Below are positions 44,895-53,696 of a stretch of 64,000 bases of DNA, one piece after another. This stretch comes from JALJPB01 sp963933115 (lineage in GTDB: Bacteria > Pseudomonadota > Gammaproteobacteria > Enterobacterales > Alteromonadaceae): positions 1 through 64,000 of the forward strand of contig CAWVSL010000003.1 in NCBI GenBank assembly GCA_963933115.1. The letters run 5' to 3'. The position numbers and the translations under genes are program-made. How positions within the stretch are numbered: the stretch's first letter is position 1; each line of letters begins with the position of its first letter. The notes below the pieces were generated by a model. It was not told the DNA's origin. It searched no databases and saw only the letters and a program-made list of their open reading frames with translations.

Positions 44895-45779
44895 ATGACA
44901 ACAAAAGAATATGAAAAATATTATGTACCTGACTCAAGCCACTGGCCTATTGTGGGCGCAGTCGCACTATTTTTAATCGCCATTGGCGCAGGTAATTATG
45001 TTTCTGATTTATCTAATAATGTAAGTGGCTACGGCGGACTAATTTTATTAGCGGGTATCGCTTTAATTATTTTTATGATGTTTGGTTGGTTTAGTAATGT
45101 TATTACCGAATCAATGGCAGGAAAGTATAGCAGCCAATTAGATCATTCATTTCGACAAGGAATGATGTGGTTTATCTTTTCAGAAGTGATGTTTTTTGCC
45201 GCTTTTTTTGGTGCTTTGCTCTACGCAAGAACATTTTCTGTACCATGGTTAGACGGTGCCGGTAATAACTTTATGACAGGTGAAGTCTTGTGGCCTGATT
45301 TTACCGCTACTTGGCCGTTAATAAAAACACCTGATGGCACAGAAACTACCGCAATGGGTTGGTATGGTTTACCATTAATTAATACAATATTACTAGTGAC
45401 GTCATCTGTTACTGCTCATTTTGCCCATGTCGCATTAGAAAAAAATAAACGCCCACAATTAAAGGCATGGTTAGGGGTTACTATCCTGTTAGGTTGTGCG
45501 TTCTTATTTTTTCAAGTGCTAGAATATTCTCACGGTTATTCGCAAGAGATGCAGTTATATTTAACGAGTGGTATATACGGTAATACTTTTTATCTGTTGA
45601 CTGGCTTTCATGGTATGCATGTTACTTTAGGTACTGTGATGCTTATAGTCATGTTCTTTAGAATATTAAAAGGCCATTTTACACCAGAGAAGCACTTTGC
45701 TTTTCAATCAGCAAGCTGGTATTGGCACTTTGTCGACGTCGTATGGGTCATGCTATTTGTCTTCGTCTATATTATATAG
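44895..45779 (+). CDS. coxC: Cytochrome c oxidase subunit III
   Basis: A 294-residue, seven-helix subunit III. Family blocks: HWPIVGAVALFLIAIGAG, RQGMMWFIFSEVMFFAAFFGALLYAR, LEYSHGYSQEM and the GFHGMHVTLG/ASWYWHFVDVVWVMLFV end. It stabilises the oxidase core and supports oxygen entry and proton uptake. AAGGGGAA precedes the ATG. It is the last gene of the coxB-ctaD-ctaG-coxC group, and a perfect hairpin follows within 15 bases. Confidence 0.96.
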   Translation: MTTKEYEKYYVPDSSHWPIVGAVALFLIAIGAGNYVSDLSNNVSGYGGLILLAGIALIIFMMFGWFSNVITESMAGKYSSQLDHSFRQGMMWFIFSEVMFFAAFFGALLYARTFSVPWLDGAGNNFMTGEVLWPDFTATWPLIKTPDGTETTAMGWYGLPLINTILLVTSSVTAHFAHVALEKNKRPQLKAWLGVTILLGCAFLFFQVLEYSHGYSQEMQLYLTSGIYGNTFYLLTGFHGMHVTLGTVMLIVMFFRILKGHFTPEKHFAFQSASWYWHFVDVVWVMLFVFVYII

Positions 45780-45790
45780 CGATTGATATT

Positions 45791-45814
45791 ACGCCTATTG
45801 TCAACAATAGGCGT
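45791..45814. terminator. Bidirectional terminator after coxC
   Basis: ACGCCTATTG and CAATAGGCGT form a perfect 10-bp stem with a 4-base loop. It sits between coxC and the convergent DUF2909 gene; A/T runs flank it on both sides but are short. Confidence 0.75.
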
Positions 45815-45849
45815 AAATTTACTGTTAACGTGTTGATATAATTATTACG

Positions 45850-46059
45850 TTAATAAGGTCGGGGGTTTGGCGTTATAATCCCCGTCAGTAAACCAACCAC
45901 TAACAATAAAACTATGCCGACAGAAACGTAAAGTCGTCTACCAATGAATTTAGTCATTGACGGTTTATTAGGGTCGTTTTTATTCATTAATAATAACGCT
46001 TTAAATAAGTTGTAAACCATAAAGGCCATCAAGCCAACGATAACTATTTTAAATACCAT
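45850..46059 (-). CDS. DUF2909 twin-helix membrane protein
   Basis: A 69-residue protein with two membrane helices (about 2-24 and 46-64), joined by NKNDPNKPSMTKFIGRRLYVSVG. This matches the small DUF2909 family, which sits beside cytochrome oxidase and SURF1 genes in many proteobacteria. It is on the opposite strand between coxC and surf1, the usual place. It may be an assembly or accessory factor for the oxidase, though nothing in the sequence proves this. Confidence 0.85.
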   Translation of the reverse strand: MVFKIVIVGLMAFMVYNLFKALLLMNKNDPNKPSMTKFIGRRLYVSVGIVLLLVVGLLTGIITPNPRPY

Positions 46060-46108
46060 CTAAAACTCTTCCTAAGTAGGATTGTTGTAATAAGGAAGTA
46101 AAATTCAA

Positions 46109-46891
46109 GTGCAAAACTGTAAATTTTCAACCACAGACCGAATTAAAATTAGCTTATCAAATATTCGCCTACCATGGTTAATTTTTACCTTAGTTATTTT
46201 TGCTGGTTTAATACAGTTAGGGTTATGGCAGAGTTCAAGAGCTTTAGAGAAAGAGCAGCGCCTTGAACGTATTGTTAATTTAAAAGAGCAAAACTCGCTT
46301 TCTTTACCCAAAGTGCTGGCGCTACAAAAGTTAAATACTCAAGTTAACTACACCAATGATTTTCCCGTTACTGTTGATGGAACATTTCTTCCTAACACAG
46401 TCTTTTTACTTGATAATCAAGTCAATAAAAATTCATTAGGTTACCGAGTGTATCAAGTGGCACAATCGGGTGAACATGCTGTTTTAGTTAATTTAGGCTG
46501 GACACAGGGATCTATTAATCGACAAGAATTACCGATAGTACCGCCATTAGTTGGTCGGTTTGAATTTGAGGGGCATATTCGTTTTATAGAAAAAGGAATT
46601 ATGTTAGCTGAGCAGAATTTTGAAACGAATCAATGGCCTTTAAGAGTACAACAAATAGAGCTTGAAAAATTTTCGACATTAATAGGCCTTAAGCTATTGC
46701 CCTTTGTTGTCTACTTAGATGAAAATGAAGCCTTAGGTTTTGTAAAAAATTGGACACCCATTGTTATGCCTCCTGAGAAACATCGAGCCTATGCGTTTCA
46801 ATGGTTTAGTTTAGCTGTAGCTTGGTTGTCGTTAATGATTTGGGCAAATTATCGATCTGGTCAAGATAGTGATATTAATAATAAAGAATAA
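46109..46891 (+). CDS. surf1: SURF1 family oxidase assembly protein
   Basis: A 260-residue protein with one helix at each end (about 21-40 and 233-250) and a periplasmic domain between, the SURF1 form. Family features: GLIQLGLWQSSRALEKEQRLE, VNLGWTQGSINRQELP and the HRAYAFQWFSLAVAW end. It helps insert haem A into subunit I. The start is GTG, with TAAGGAAG about 10 bases before it. Its TAA shares a base with the ATG of the next gene (TAATG). It begins the assembly-factor operon surf1-scoL-ctaA-ctaB-sco. Confidence 0.93.
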   Translation: MQNCKFSTTDRIKISLSNIRLPWLIFTLVIFAGLIQLGLWQSSRALEKEQRLERIVNLKEQNSLSLPKVLALQKLNTQVNYTNDFPVTVDGTFLPNTVFLLDNQVNKNSLGYRVYQVAQSGEHAVLVNLGWTQGSINRQELPIVPPLVGRFEFEGHIRFIEKGIMLAEQNFETNQWPLRVQQIELEKFSTLIGLKLLPFVVYLDENEALGFVKNWTPIVMPPEKHRAYAFQWFSLAVAWLSLMIWANYRSGQDSDINNKE

Positions 46892-47520
46892 TGACAAAAA
46901 GGTTGGAAGGTATGAGTAGTAATAACACCTCAGAAAATAATGCAGCGAAGGAGTCAAGCCAATTAGCTCCTGAAAGTAAGTCAAAGTCACGTCGTAGTTT
47001 TATTTTGATGTTAATCGCTTTTGCACTGCCTGTTATTTTGGCAAAACTTGCTTTAGAGAATAATTGGTTAGCTTATGGTGTGACCAATCAAGGTCAACTT
47101 ATTGAGGGAGAGTTAACACTGGAAAAGTTAGGATTAAATACCGCTAACTTTGATGAACAATGGTTAATTCTTTACGCGATGCCAGAAAACTGTGATAGCC
47201 ATTGTGAACAAACACTTGAGAGCGTACACAATAGTTATGTTGCCTTAGGATCAGCGATGCCTCGGGTCACTCCTATTGCTCTTAGCCAAGTTTTATCATC
47301 ACAACAGTTAACTAGGATAAGCGACAGCGAATGGCAATTAATACCGATGCCAGCTTTAGCTAAAAATAGGATGGATCATCCACAAATATTAGTGGCAGAT
47401 CCTCAAGGTAATGTTTTTTTAAGTCACTCTATACCTGAAAATAACGCTGAGTTGTCTGCTTTTGGTAAACAAATTTTGGCTGATATGAAAAAATTATTGA
47501 AGTATTCGAGGATTGGCTAA
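46891..47520 (+). CDS. SCO-like thioredoxin-fold protein of the cox locus
   Basis: A 209-residue protein with a Ser/Asn-rich cytoplasmic start, one membrane helix (about 36-52) and a periplasmic domain. It is not annotated by any clear motif, but C101 and C105 (in CDSHC) form a CX3C pair, and H163 in a MDHPQILVADPQGNVFLS segment lines up with the DHS...NPDG block of true SCO proteins. It is therefore probably a diverged SCO-type copper or thiol factor. Coupled to surf1 by a 1-base overlap. An inner ATG at 46912 is an alternative start. Confidence 0.75.
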   Translation: MTKRLEGMSSNNTSENNAAKESSQLAPESKSKSRRSFILMLIAFALPVILAKLALENNWLAYGVTNQGQLIEGELTLEKLGLNTANFDEQWLILYAMPENCDSHCEQTLESVHNSYVALGSAMPRVTPIALSQVLSSQQLTRISDSEWQLIPMPALAKNRMDHPQILVADPQGNVFLSHSIPENNAELSAFGKQILADMKKLLKYSRIG

Positions 47521-47521
47521 T

Positions 47522-48529
47522 ATGTATAATCAAAAAAAATTAACGATTAGAAAGCTTGTTTTACTCAGTATTTTATTAGCTATCATTGTGGTCAGTTTAG
47601 GTGCTTATGCCCGATTAACCCATGCAGGTTTAGGCTGCCCAGATTGGCCAGGTTGTTATGGGATGATAGATGTACCTGTAAGCACTGAACAATTAAATAA
47701 AGCAAAAATTGCCTTTCCTGATCAAGTTGTTGACCCTGAAAAAGCGTGGAACGAAATGATCCACCGCTATTTTGCGGGTGCTTTAGGTTTATTAATTTTA
47801 GCGATTGCATTTTTGTCGTTTAGAAATCGTGGGCAGGGTACACCACTTCGTCTGCCATTACTGATTTTAGCTATTGTTACCTTTCAGGCAGCTCTAGGTA
47901 TGTGGACAGTCACAATGAAACTGATGCCTATCGTTGTTATGGGACATTTGTTAGGCGGCTTTACTACCTTGTGTTTATTATTTTTGTTGTATTTGAGACT
48001 TAACCCTTATCGTTTGAGTACGGGCGATTTTTCAGTGAAAAAATATGGTCGCTATGGTCTTATCGGTATAGTGATTTTAACGGCGCAAATAGCGCTTGGT
48101 GGTTGGACATCTTCAAACTATGCGGCCCTAACCTGTACTGAATTGCCTATTTGTCAATCTGGCTGGGTAGAGCGCTTAACATTTGAAGATTCTTTTGATC
48201 TCATTCCACCAGAAAAAGAGACTTACGAATTTGGCCATTTAGATCATAACGAAAGGTTAACTATCCATGTGGTACATCGTATCGGTGCCATTGTTACTTC
48301 AATATATTTAGCTTGGTTACTGCTGATGGTTTTTATAAAGTCTAATACAATATTCTTTAAAAAATTATCAGCTCTTGTTGCTGTTTTATTATTTACTCAG
48401 ATTAGTTTGGGTATAAGCAATATTTGGTTTTCATTACCCCTTGCCGTTGCCGTTGGCCATAATGTAGTCGCGGCTTGCTTGATGCTTGCACTGATCATGT
48501 TAACTTACAGCCTTCGTCGAAAAATTTAA
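47522..48529 (+). CDS. ctaA: Heme A synthase (CtaA/COX15)
   Basis: A 335-residue, eight-helix membrane enzyme that oxidises the C8 methyl of haem O to make haem A. Conserved blocks: GAYARLTHAGLGCPDWPGCYG (with the cysteine pair), a WNEMIHRYFAGALG helix with haem-ligand histidine, VVMGHLLGG, HVVHRIGAIV and VGHNVVAACL. I chose the ATG at 47522, directly after the stop of the previous gene; a TTG at 47513 is possible. It is part of the assembly operon and works with ctaB next to it. Confidence 0.96.
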   Translation: MYNQKKLTIRKLVLLSILLAIIVVSLGAYARLTHAGLGCPDWPGCYGMIDVPVSTEQLNKAKIAFPDQVVDPEKAWNEMIHRYFAGALGLLILAIAFLSFRNRGQGTPLRLPLLILAIVTFQAALGMWTVTMKLMPIVVMGHLLGGFTTLCLLFLLYLRLNPYRLSTGDFSVKKYGRYGLIGIVILTAQIALGGWTSSNYAALTCTELPICQSGWVERLTFEDSFDLIPPEKETYEFGHLDHNERLTIHVVHRIGAIVTSIYLAWLLLMVFIKSNTIFFKKLSALVAVLLFTQISLGISNIWFSLPLAVAVGHNVVAACLMLALIMLTYSLRRKI

Positions 48530-48546
48530 GATTTTAAGGAATTTAT

Positions 48547-49473
48547 ATGAGCGACTCTTCAGCATTATCAATCAATGCAAAAGATGAAACGAAAATCACA
48601 TTTATGAGTAAATGCAGCGCTTATTATGAGATAACTAAACCCCGTGTTGTTGCTTTACTCGTATTAACAGCCGTCGTCGGTATGAGTTTATCTGTGCCTG
48701 GTGCGCTGCCATGGGAACTCTTTATACCCGCAATGTTAGGTATTGGTTTATTGTCATCAGCTGCTGCAGCAATTAACCATATTGTTGATGAGAAAATTGA
48801 TGCTGTTATGGGCCGTACACATAACAGGCCTTTGCCTGGTGGGAAAATAACAATTAACAACGCCATTATTTTTGCTGCAACTATCGCCATTATTGGTTTT
48901 GTTATGCTTTATGGTTTAGTCAATCCATTAACCGCATGGCTTACTTTCTCTGGGTTAGTAGGTTATAGCTTTGTCTATACGCTGTACTTAAAAAGAGCGA
49001 CCCCACAAAACATTACTATTGGTGGCCTAGCTGGTGCGATTCCACCTTTGCTGGGTTGGACAGCAATGACCAACGAAATTCACCCTCATGCGTTATTACT
49101 AGTACTATTGGTTTTTACTTGGACACCACCTCATTTTTGGGCGTTAGCTATTCATCGTAAGAATGAATATGCCAAGGTGAATATACCGATGTTACCAGTG
49201 ACCCACGGTGTTAATTTTACTAAAACTCAAATACTGTTATATACCGTATTGTTATTTGTTGTTGGCCTTTTACCCTATTTAGTTGGTATGAGTAGTTGGA
49301 TCTATTTAATTGGTGCAGTCGTGCTCAATTTGGTCTTTTTCATGTACGCGTGGAAGCTGAAATTTAATGCTGATGAAAATACCGCGATGGATACCTTTAA
49401 ATTTTCTATTGTTCACTTGATGGTTTTATTTATTGTTTTGTTACTAGACCATTACATCTTACCGTTAAATTAA
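48547..49473 (+). CDS. ctaB: Protoheme IX farnesyltransferase (heme O synthase)
   Basis: A 308-residue UbiA-family prenyltransferase that adds a farnesyl chain to protohaem to make haem O. The metal/diphosphate motif is NHIVDEKIDAVMGRTHNRPLPGG, and LVLLVFTWTPPHFWALAIHRKNEYAKVNIPMLPVTHG is the other family block. About nine helices. AAGGA lies 6 bases before the ATG. It supplies haem O to CtaA, 17 bases upstream in the same operon. Confidence 0.97.
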   Translation: MSDSSALSINAKDETKITFMSKCSAYYEITKPRVVALLVLTAVVGMSLSVPGALPWELFIPAMLGIGLLSSAAAAINHIVDEKIDAVMGRTHNRPLPGGKITINNAIIFAATIAIIGFVMLYGLVNPLTAWLTFSGLVGYSFVYTLYLKRATPQNITIGGLAGAIPPLLGWTAMTNEIHPHALLLVLLVFTWTPPHFWALAIHRKNEYAKVNIPMLPVTHGVNFTKTQILLYTVLLFVVGLLPYLVGMSSWIYLIGAVVLNLVFFMYAWKLKFNADENTAMDTFKFSIVHLMVLFIVLLLDHYILPLN

Positions 49474-49488
49474 GGACGAGCAAAAATA

Positions 49489-50124
49489 GTGAATAAATTA
49501 CTTTATATTATTGTTGGCTCGGTGGCGCTTGCTGCCGGCCTATTAGGTTTTTATAAATCGTTTTATTTAGTGCAACCTGAACATGCTCTTTATTATCAGC
49601 AACCCAGAGTAATAAAGCCTTTTCAGTTAACTGATCATCAAGGTAATTTATTTACTAATACTCAGGTAAAAGGTCAGTGGTCTTGGGTTTTTTTGGGTTA
49701 TACCTCTTGTCCGGACGTTTGCCCAACAACGTTGCAAGAATTAAACTTTATTTATGATGATTTAACCGCAATTGCTGAGAACCAAATATTACTAGTGTCT
49801 GCAGATCCCCAACGTGATACTCAAGAAAAGTTAGCGCAATATATTGCTTATTTTAATAAAGAATTTATAGCACTTAGAGGCGATCATGGTTTACTCTTTC
49901 CTTTTGCTCGTAATATGGGCTTAATGTATGCGATTACTGATAATAAAAACACGAGTAATGCTGGAGAATACTTAGTTGATCATAGCGCTTCTATGGTACT
50001 TATCAATCCGGATGGAAAAATTGCTGCGATATTTAAACCAAAGCAAGAAATTGGAGAAGTGCCTAGTATTGATGGCGAAAAACTTATTAGTGATTTTGAA
50101 AAAATAGTAAGGCTGTATAACTAA
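49489..50124 (+). CDS. sco: SCO1/SenC copper chaperone
   Basis: A 211-residue membrane-anchored thioredoxin-fold protein that delivers copper to the CuA site of subunit II. The copper ligands are C74 and C78 in SCPDVCP and H165 in VDHSA. N-terminal helix about 4-22. The start is GTG with AAGGACGAG before it. Last gene of the assembly operon. The operon therefore holds this true SCO and a diverged SCO-like gene (46891). Confidence 0.96.
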   Translation: MNKLLYIIVGSVALAAGLLGFYKSFYLVQPEHALYYQQPRVIKPFQLTDHQGNLFTNTQVKGQWSWVFLGYTSCPDVCPTTLQELNFIYDDLTAIAENQILLVSADPQRDTQEKLAQYIAYFNKEFIALRGDHGLLFPFARNMGLMYAITDNKNTSNAGEYLVDHSASMVLINPDGKIAAIFKPKQEIGEVPSIDGEKLISDFEKIVRLYN

Positions 50125-50169
50125 ACTGCTGGTTATTTAACAACCAATTCCACCAGGCTTTAATGCTAA

Positions 50170-50196
50170 AATAAGCAGAGGTTATATCTGCTTATT
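50170..50196. terminator. Terminator after sco
   Basis: AATAAGCAGA and TCTGCTTATT form a perfect 10-bp stem with a 7-base loop, 45 bases after the sco stop. A second 8-bp repeat, ACTTAAGG/CCTTAAGT, follows at 50215-50244. They probably end both this operon and the convergent deacetylase gene. Confidence 0.7.
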
Positions 50197-50279
50197 ACAT
50201 TTATGACCCATTAGACTTAAGGTCTTTATTAAAGCCCCTTAAGTAGTCACTTCAATTATTGTGCTCATGGTGTTATTGA

Positions 50280-51329
50280 TTACAGCGGATACCACTCCCC
50301 ACCTTCTTTTAAGATAAACCATGGTTTTGAATACCAATAGTAACGGCCGGGCTTACTGATACTCGGTGCAGTACAATTACACCTCACCCTGCCTGTCGGT
50401 AGGTCAGCATTAAAGTGAATAGTAAAACTATTATCTTCTTGCCAGTGAATATTTTGGCGGCCTAGACCAGAGATATAACAATTGAGTTGTGATTTATTAA
50501 AATCTTTAATGGCGACATTAAATGTGACTGAATTTGTTGTTTTATGTACAAAAATAGTTTGGGTATTTTGATCCACTAAACGGACTGTAAGCGGCAGTGA
50601 GCTAAGTTTATTACCAAGACTTGCTATAGCATCATAGGGTTGTGACGCTGGGAATCTTGGGACTATTGATAAATCAGTAGCCAGACCAACTGCTCCAGAT
50701 TGCTGGGTAAAGGCGATAAAATTATTTTCTTTCATCCATTGCTGATTGATTGGCGAATATTCACCAAAAGGGTAAGCAAAATAACGCCAACTTTTCCCTG
50801 TTTTTTGTTCAATCATTTTTTCTGACTTGAGTAATAATTCGCTATAGTGGGCTAACCAATCACTTTGGCTGAGTTCATCTGGCACTCTTACTATAGAGTC
50901 GTGCTTATAACCATGGTTAGCAATAATGACTCCTTCATCGGCTAACGCCTTTAATTGCGGCCATGATAGATAATTCTTTTTGCCAGCATTAATAATACCT
51001 GGATTAACAAAAATCGTGTAAGGGTAACCAAAATTATCGAGTAGCGGTTTTGCAAAAGTGACATTGTCTTGATAAGCATCATCAAAGGTTATCGCCACAG
51101 TTTTATCTTTTAAGGGCTGTTGGTTTTTTATCGCATTGATTAATTGGGATAATGGCACAACAGTAAAATTATTATCTTTAAGGTAATGTAAATGGACTTC
51201 AAATTGAGCAGGAGAAATACTGGTACTTTTTGGCGTGGTATCACTGACATGGTGATATTGAAGAATAACAGCGGCGATACTATTAAAGCTTAGCCCAAAT
51301 AATAGTGCAATGAAGAGCGTATTTCTCAT
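50280..51329 (-). CDS. Exported polysaccharide deacetylase family protein
   Basis: A 349-residue protein with a signal peptide (1-20) and a CE4 NodB deacetylase domain. Motif 1 is VAITFDDAYQDN, the metal histidines are in NHGYKHDSI, and WRYFAYPFGEYS is motif 3. The C-terminal 110 residues form a beta-rich domain. It would remove acetyl groups from sugar chains in the periplasm or outside. I chose the ATG at 51329 because it gives a proper signal peptide; a longer frame reaches back to 51413. Confidence 0.85.
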   Translation of the reverse strand: MRNTLFIALLFGLSFNSIAAVILQYHHVSDTTPKSTSISPAQFEVHLHYLKDNNFTVVPLSQLINAIKNQQPLKDKTVAITFDDAYQDNVTFAKPLLDNFGYPYTIFVNPGIINAGKKNYLSWPQLKALADEGVIIANHGYKHDSIVRVPDELSQSDWLAHYSELLLKSEKMIEQKTGKSWRYFAYPFGEYSPINQQWMKENNFIAFTQQSGAVGLATDLSIVPRFPASQPYDAIASLGNKLSSLPLTVRLVDQNTQTIFVHKTTNSVTFNVAIKDFNKSQLNCYISGLGRQNIHWQEDNSFTIHFNADLPTGRVRCNCTAPSISKPGRYYWYSKPWFILKEGGEWYPL

Positions 51330-51447
51330 CCTGTTAGCCTTATACTGATGTTGATAAATTTTAACAGAGTAAAAATAACGTTTTTTCATCACAAAACATA
51401 GTATATTTTGCACAAGTTGCCGTTTGCCTCAACTTTTAGGAAAGTTA

Positions 51448-52791
51448 TTGTTTCATATAAAAAATTCAGTACAGCATAAAAATTTGTTTATGCTGGCATT
51501 GCCGATGATTTTTTCAAATATTACTGTACCGTTATTAGGGTTAGTGGATACTGCTGTTATTGGTCACTTAGACCATGCCTATTATTTAGGTGGTGCAACC
51601 GTTGGTGCCATGGTGATCACCTTTATTACTTGGCTTTGTGGTTTTTTGCGAATGTCTACTACAGGGTTGGCTGCCCAAGCATTTGGCGAACAAGATAGTC
51701 AGCTGGGTATTATTATTTTATTCAGAGGGATTTTGGTTGCCTTTTTAGTCGGCTTAACATTAATTGTTTGCCAGATTTTTTATTTAGATGGTGCGCTCTT
51801 TTTGGCTGGAGGCTCAGAGCAAGTTCAGTTTTATGCTCGTCAGTACAGTGATATCCGTATTTGGGGTTTGCCAGCAGCACTCGCTAACTTGGTCATATTA
51901 GGGTGGCTATTAGGTAATCATCAAACGAAAACAGTCATGTGGTTACTTATATTTACTAACCTGGTGAATTTAGCGTTAGATCTGTTTTTTGTACTAGTAC
52001 TAGATTGGCAAGTTAAAGGCATAGCAACAGCGACATTAATTGCTGAGTATTCAGGCCTAATGCTTGGCTTTTTTGTGATAGGTGTCAACTTTAATGAGGC
52101 AATTAAACGGGCATTTAATACGCAGAAACAACTAGTTAAAGCCGTTTTTGAAAAAAACGAATTGTTGGCTTATTTTCAGTTAAATCGAGATATCCTCATT
52201 CGAACTTTATGTTTAGAGCTCTGCTTTGTTTTTATTACCTTTCAAGGGGCAAGGTTAGGAGATAATGCGGTAGCGGCTAATGCTATTTTAATGAATTTTG
52301 TGTTACTCATTTCCTTTGGTTTAGATGGTATAGCTAATGCCGTAGAGGCCATGGTTGGAAAAGCTAAAGGTGCAAAAGATTATATTACTTTAAATATTAC
52401 CGTGGATATTTCCTTATTTTGGACAGCAATATTTGCCTTTAGTTATTCCGTGTTATTTTTCTTTGCGGGTGAGATTTTTGTTACTTGGATAACGGATATT
52501 GAAGAGGTCATCGCTTTTACAAATCAATACCTTTTTTGGGTAATGATTTTACCTGTGTTGGGTTGCTGGTGTTATTTATTTGATGGTATCTATATTGGTT
52601 TAATGCGGGCTAAGGCAATGCGAAATAGTATGGTTATCGCCACCTTCGCCGGTTTTTTTCCTATGTGGTTTATTTTGAAAGATTATGGTAATCATGCTTT
52701 GTGGGCTGCGTTATCACTATTTTTACTCGCCCGAGGAGTTACATTGGCTTGGCATTATTATTATCGTGTTAAGGTCAGTATTGAAGACTAG
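51448..52791 (+). CDS. dinF: MATE efflux transporter, DinF type
   Basis: A 447-residue, twelve-helix antiporter of the MATE family. The N-terminal helix LALPMIFSNITVPLLGLVDTAVIGHLD and LRMSTTGLAAQAFG agree closely with DinF. It would export toxic organic cations or bile-type compounds in exchange for sodium or protons. I chose the TTG at 51448, with AGGA 6 bases upstream; a TTG at 51424 would add 8 residues, and the ATG at 51490 would remove part of helix 1. It is not beside lexA here, and no SOS box precedes it. Confidence 0.85.
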   Translation: MFHIKNSVQHKNLFMLALPMIFSNITVPLLGLVDTAVIGHLDHAYYLGGATVGAMVITFITWLCGFLRMSTTGLAAQAFGEQDSQLGIIILFRGILVAFLVGLTLIVCQIFYLDGALFLAGGSEQVQFYARQYSDIRIWGLPAALANLVILGWLLGNHQTKTVMWLLIFTNLVNLALDLFFVLVLDWQVKGIATATLIAEYSGLMLGFFVIGVNFNEAIKRAFNTQKQLVKAVFEKNELLAYFQLNRDILIRTLCLELCFVFITFQGARLGDNAVAANAILMNFVLLISFGLDGIANAVEAMVGKAKGAKDYITLNITVDISLFWTAIFAFSYSVLFFFAGEIFVTWITDIEEVIAFTNQYLFWVMILPVLGCWCYLFDGIYIGLMRAKAMRNSMVIATFAGFFPMWFILKDYGNHALWAALSLFLLARGVTLAWHYYYRVKVSIED

Positions 52792-52798
52792 AGTATTG

Positions 52799-52833
52799 AG
52801 CAGCTTCGCTTAATTGAGTTTAATGAAGCTGCT
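52799..52833 (+). terminator. Terminator after the MATE gene
   Basis: AGCAGCTTC and GAAGCTGCT form a 9-bp stem with TTAA/TTAA pairing inside the loop, 8 bases after the stop. A short T-run follows. It may also serve the convergent DUF445 gene. Confidence 0.65.
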
Positions 52834-52883
52834 GTTTGACTTGTGAATATTTAGGGAAAATTATAGATAGTTATCGAAGGTCA

Positions 52884-53606
52884 TTAGAAGTTATTTGTTA
52901 GCGCGGCAATTAAGCCAATAATACCACCAAAAACACCCCCCCAAACGACTAACCAGCCCAGATGTTTTCTGATCATTGCTTGAATGATCTCTTTGACTAA
53001 TTCGGGGGTTAATTCATTTAATCGCTGTTCAATAATATTACCGACCTTACTTTGCATACCATCGATAACATCAGACTGTTCAAGTTCACTACGTAACATG
53101 GCATTAAATTCGGTACTTTGGGTGATTTCGGTAACTGTTACTTTCATTCGTTCAATAAAAGGGGCTTTTAATGGTGTTAAGGCCTCAGTGCCACCGACCA
53201 TGGCTAACATACCACCAAAAGAAGAGTTTTCGATAACATCAACTAGGCTATCAAATGCTGGAGCAAGGTCTGCTTTAGCAATAATCGGCGATAAATCTAT
53301 AGTGCTCGGTTTACCTGAGTTGTCAGATAAGAATCGTTCAATATTTTCTTTGGTAAAAAATTGATCCATCATTAAACTACGAATGCCAATTTTGAAATCT
53401 TCAAAACGTGCAGGTATTACTCCAGAACCATATAACCCCGGCACTTTTTCAAACAACATATGCACAGCTAACCAATTGGTAATGGCACCAGAGAGTGCAA
53501 ACAAACCGATAGTAAAGACTATATGTTGATCTAGAAAGTAGCCCGCTATAGTGCAAACTAAAGCGATAAGGTTGGTGATAATACTTTTATTCACGATAAT
53601 TCTCAT
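52884..53606 (-). CDS. DUF445 family membrane protein
   Basis: A 240-residue protein with N-terminal membrane helices, the family stretch GAITNWLAVHMLFEKVPGLYGSGVIPARFEDFK, and a C-terminal helix (GWLVVWGGVFGGIIGLIAAL) that ends in the membrane. DUF445 proteins have no known function; relatives include Bacillus YheB/YtwF types. The start is uncertain: the ATG codons at 53606, 53612 and 53633 and a TTG at 53684 are possible, and no clear ribosome site decides. I used the first that gives the usual N-terminus. It is divergent from the cyclophilin gene. Confidence 0.75.
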   Translation of the reverse strand: MRIIVNKSIITNLIALVCTIAGYFLDQHIVFTIGLFALSGAITNWLAVHMLFEKVPGLYGSGVIPARFEDFKIGIRSLMMDQFFTKENIERFLSDNSGKPSTIDLSPIIAKADLAPAFDSLVDVIENSSFGGMLAMVGGTEALTPLKAPFIERMKVTVTEITQSTEFNAMLRSELEQSDVIDGMQSKVGNIIEQRLNELTPELVKEIIQAMIRKHLGWLVVWGGVFGGIIGLIAALTNNF

Positions 53607-53696
53607 ATTCATTGACGTTATTTTGTCGTGCATGATAGCAAAAATACTTAACTTTAAGCGTGTTTTTAGTAATAATAACGACAAGATTTACTATTT

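Noticed and set aside
52984..53364. A 126-codon open frame antisense to the DUF445 gene.
   Set aside because: It lies fully inside DUF445 coding sequence, has no domain and is explained by the opposite frame.
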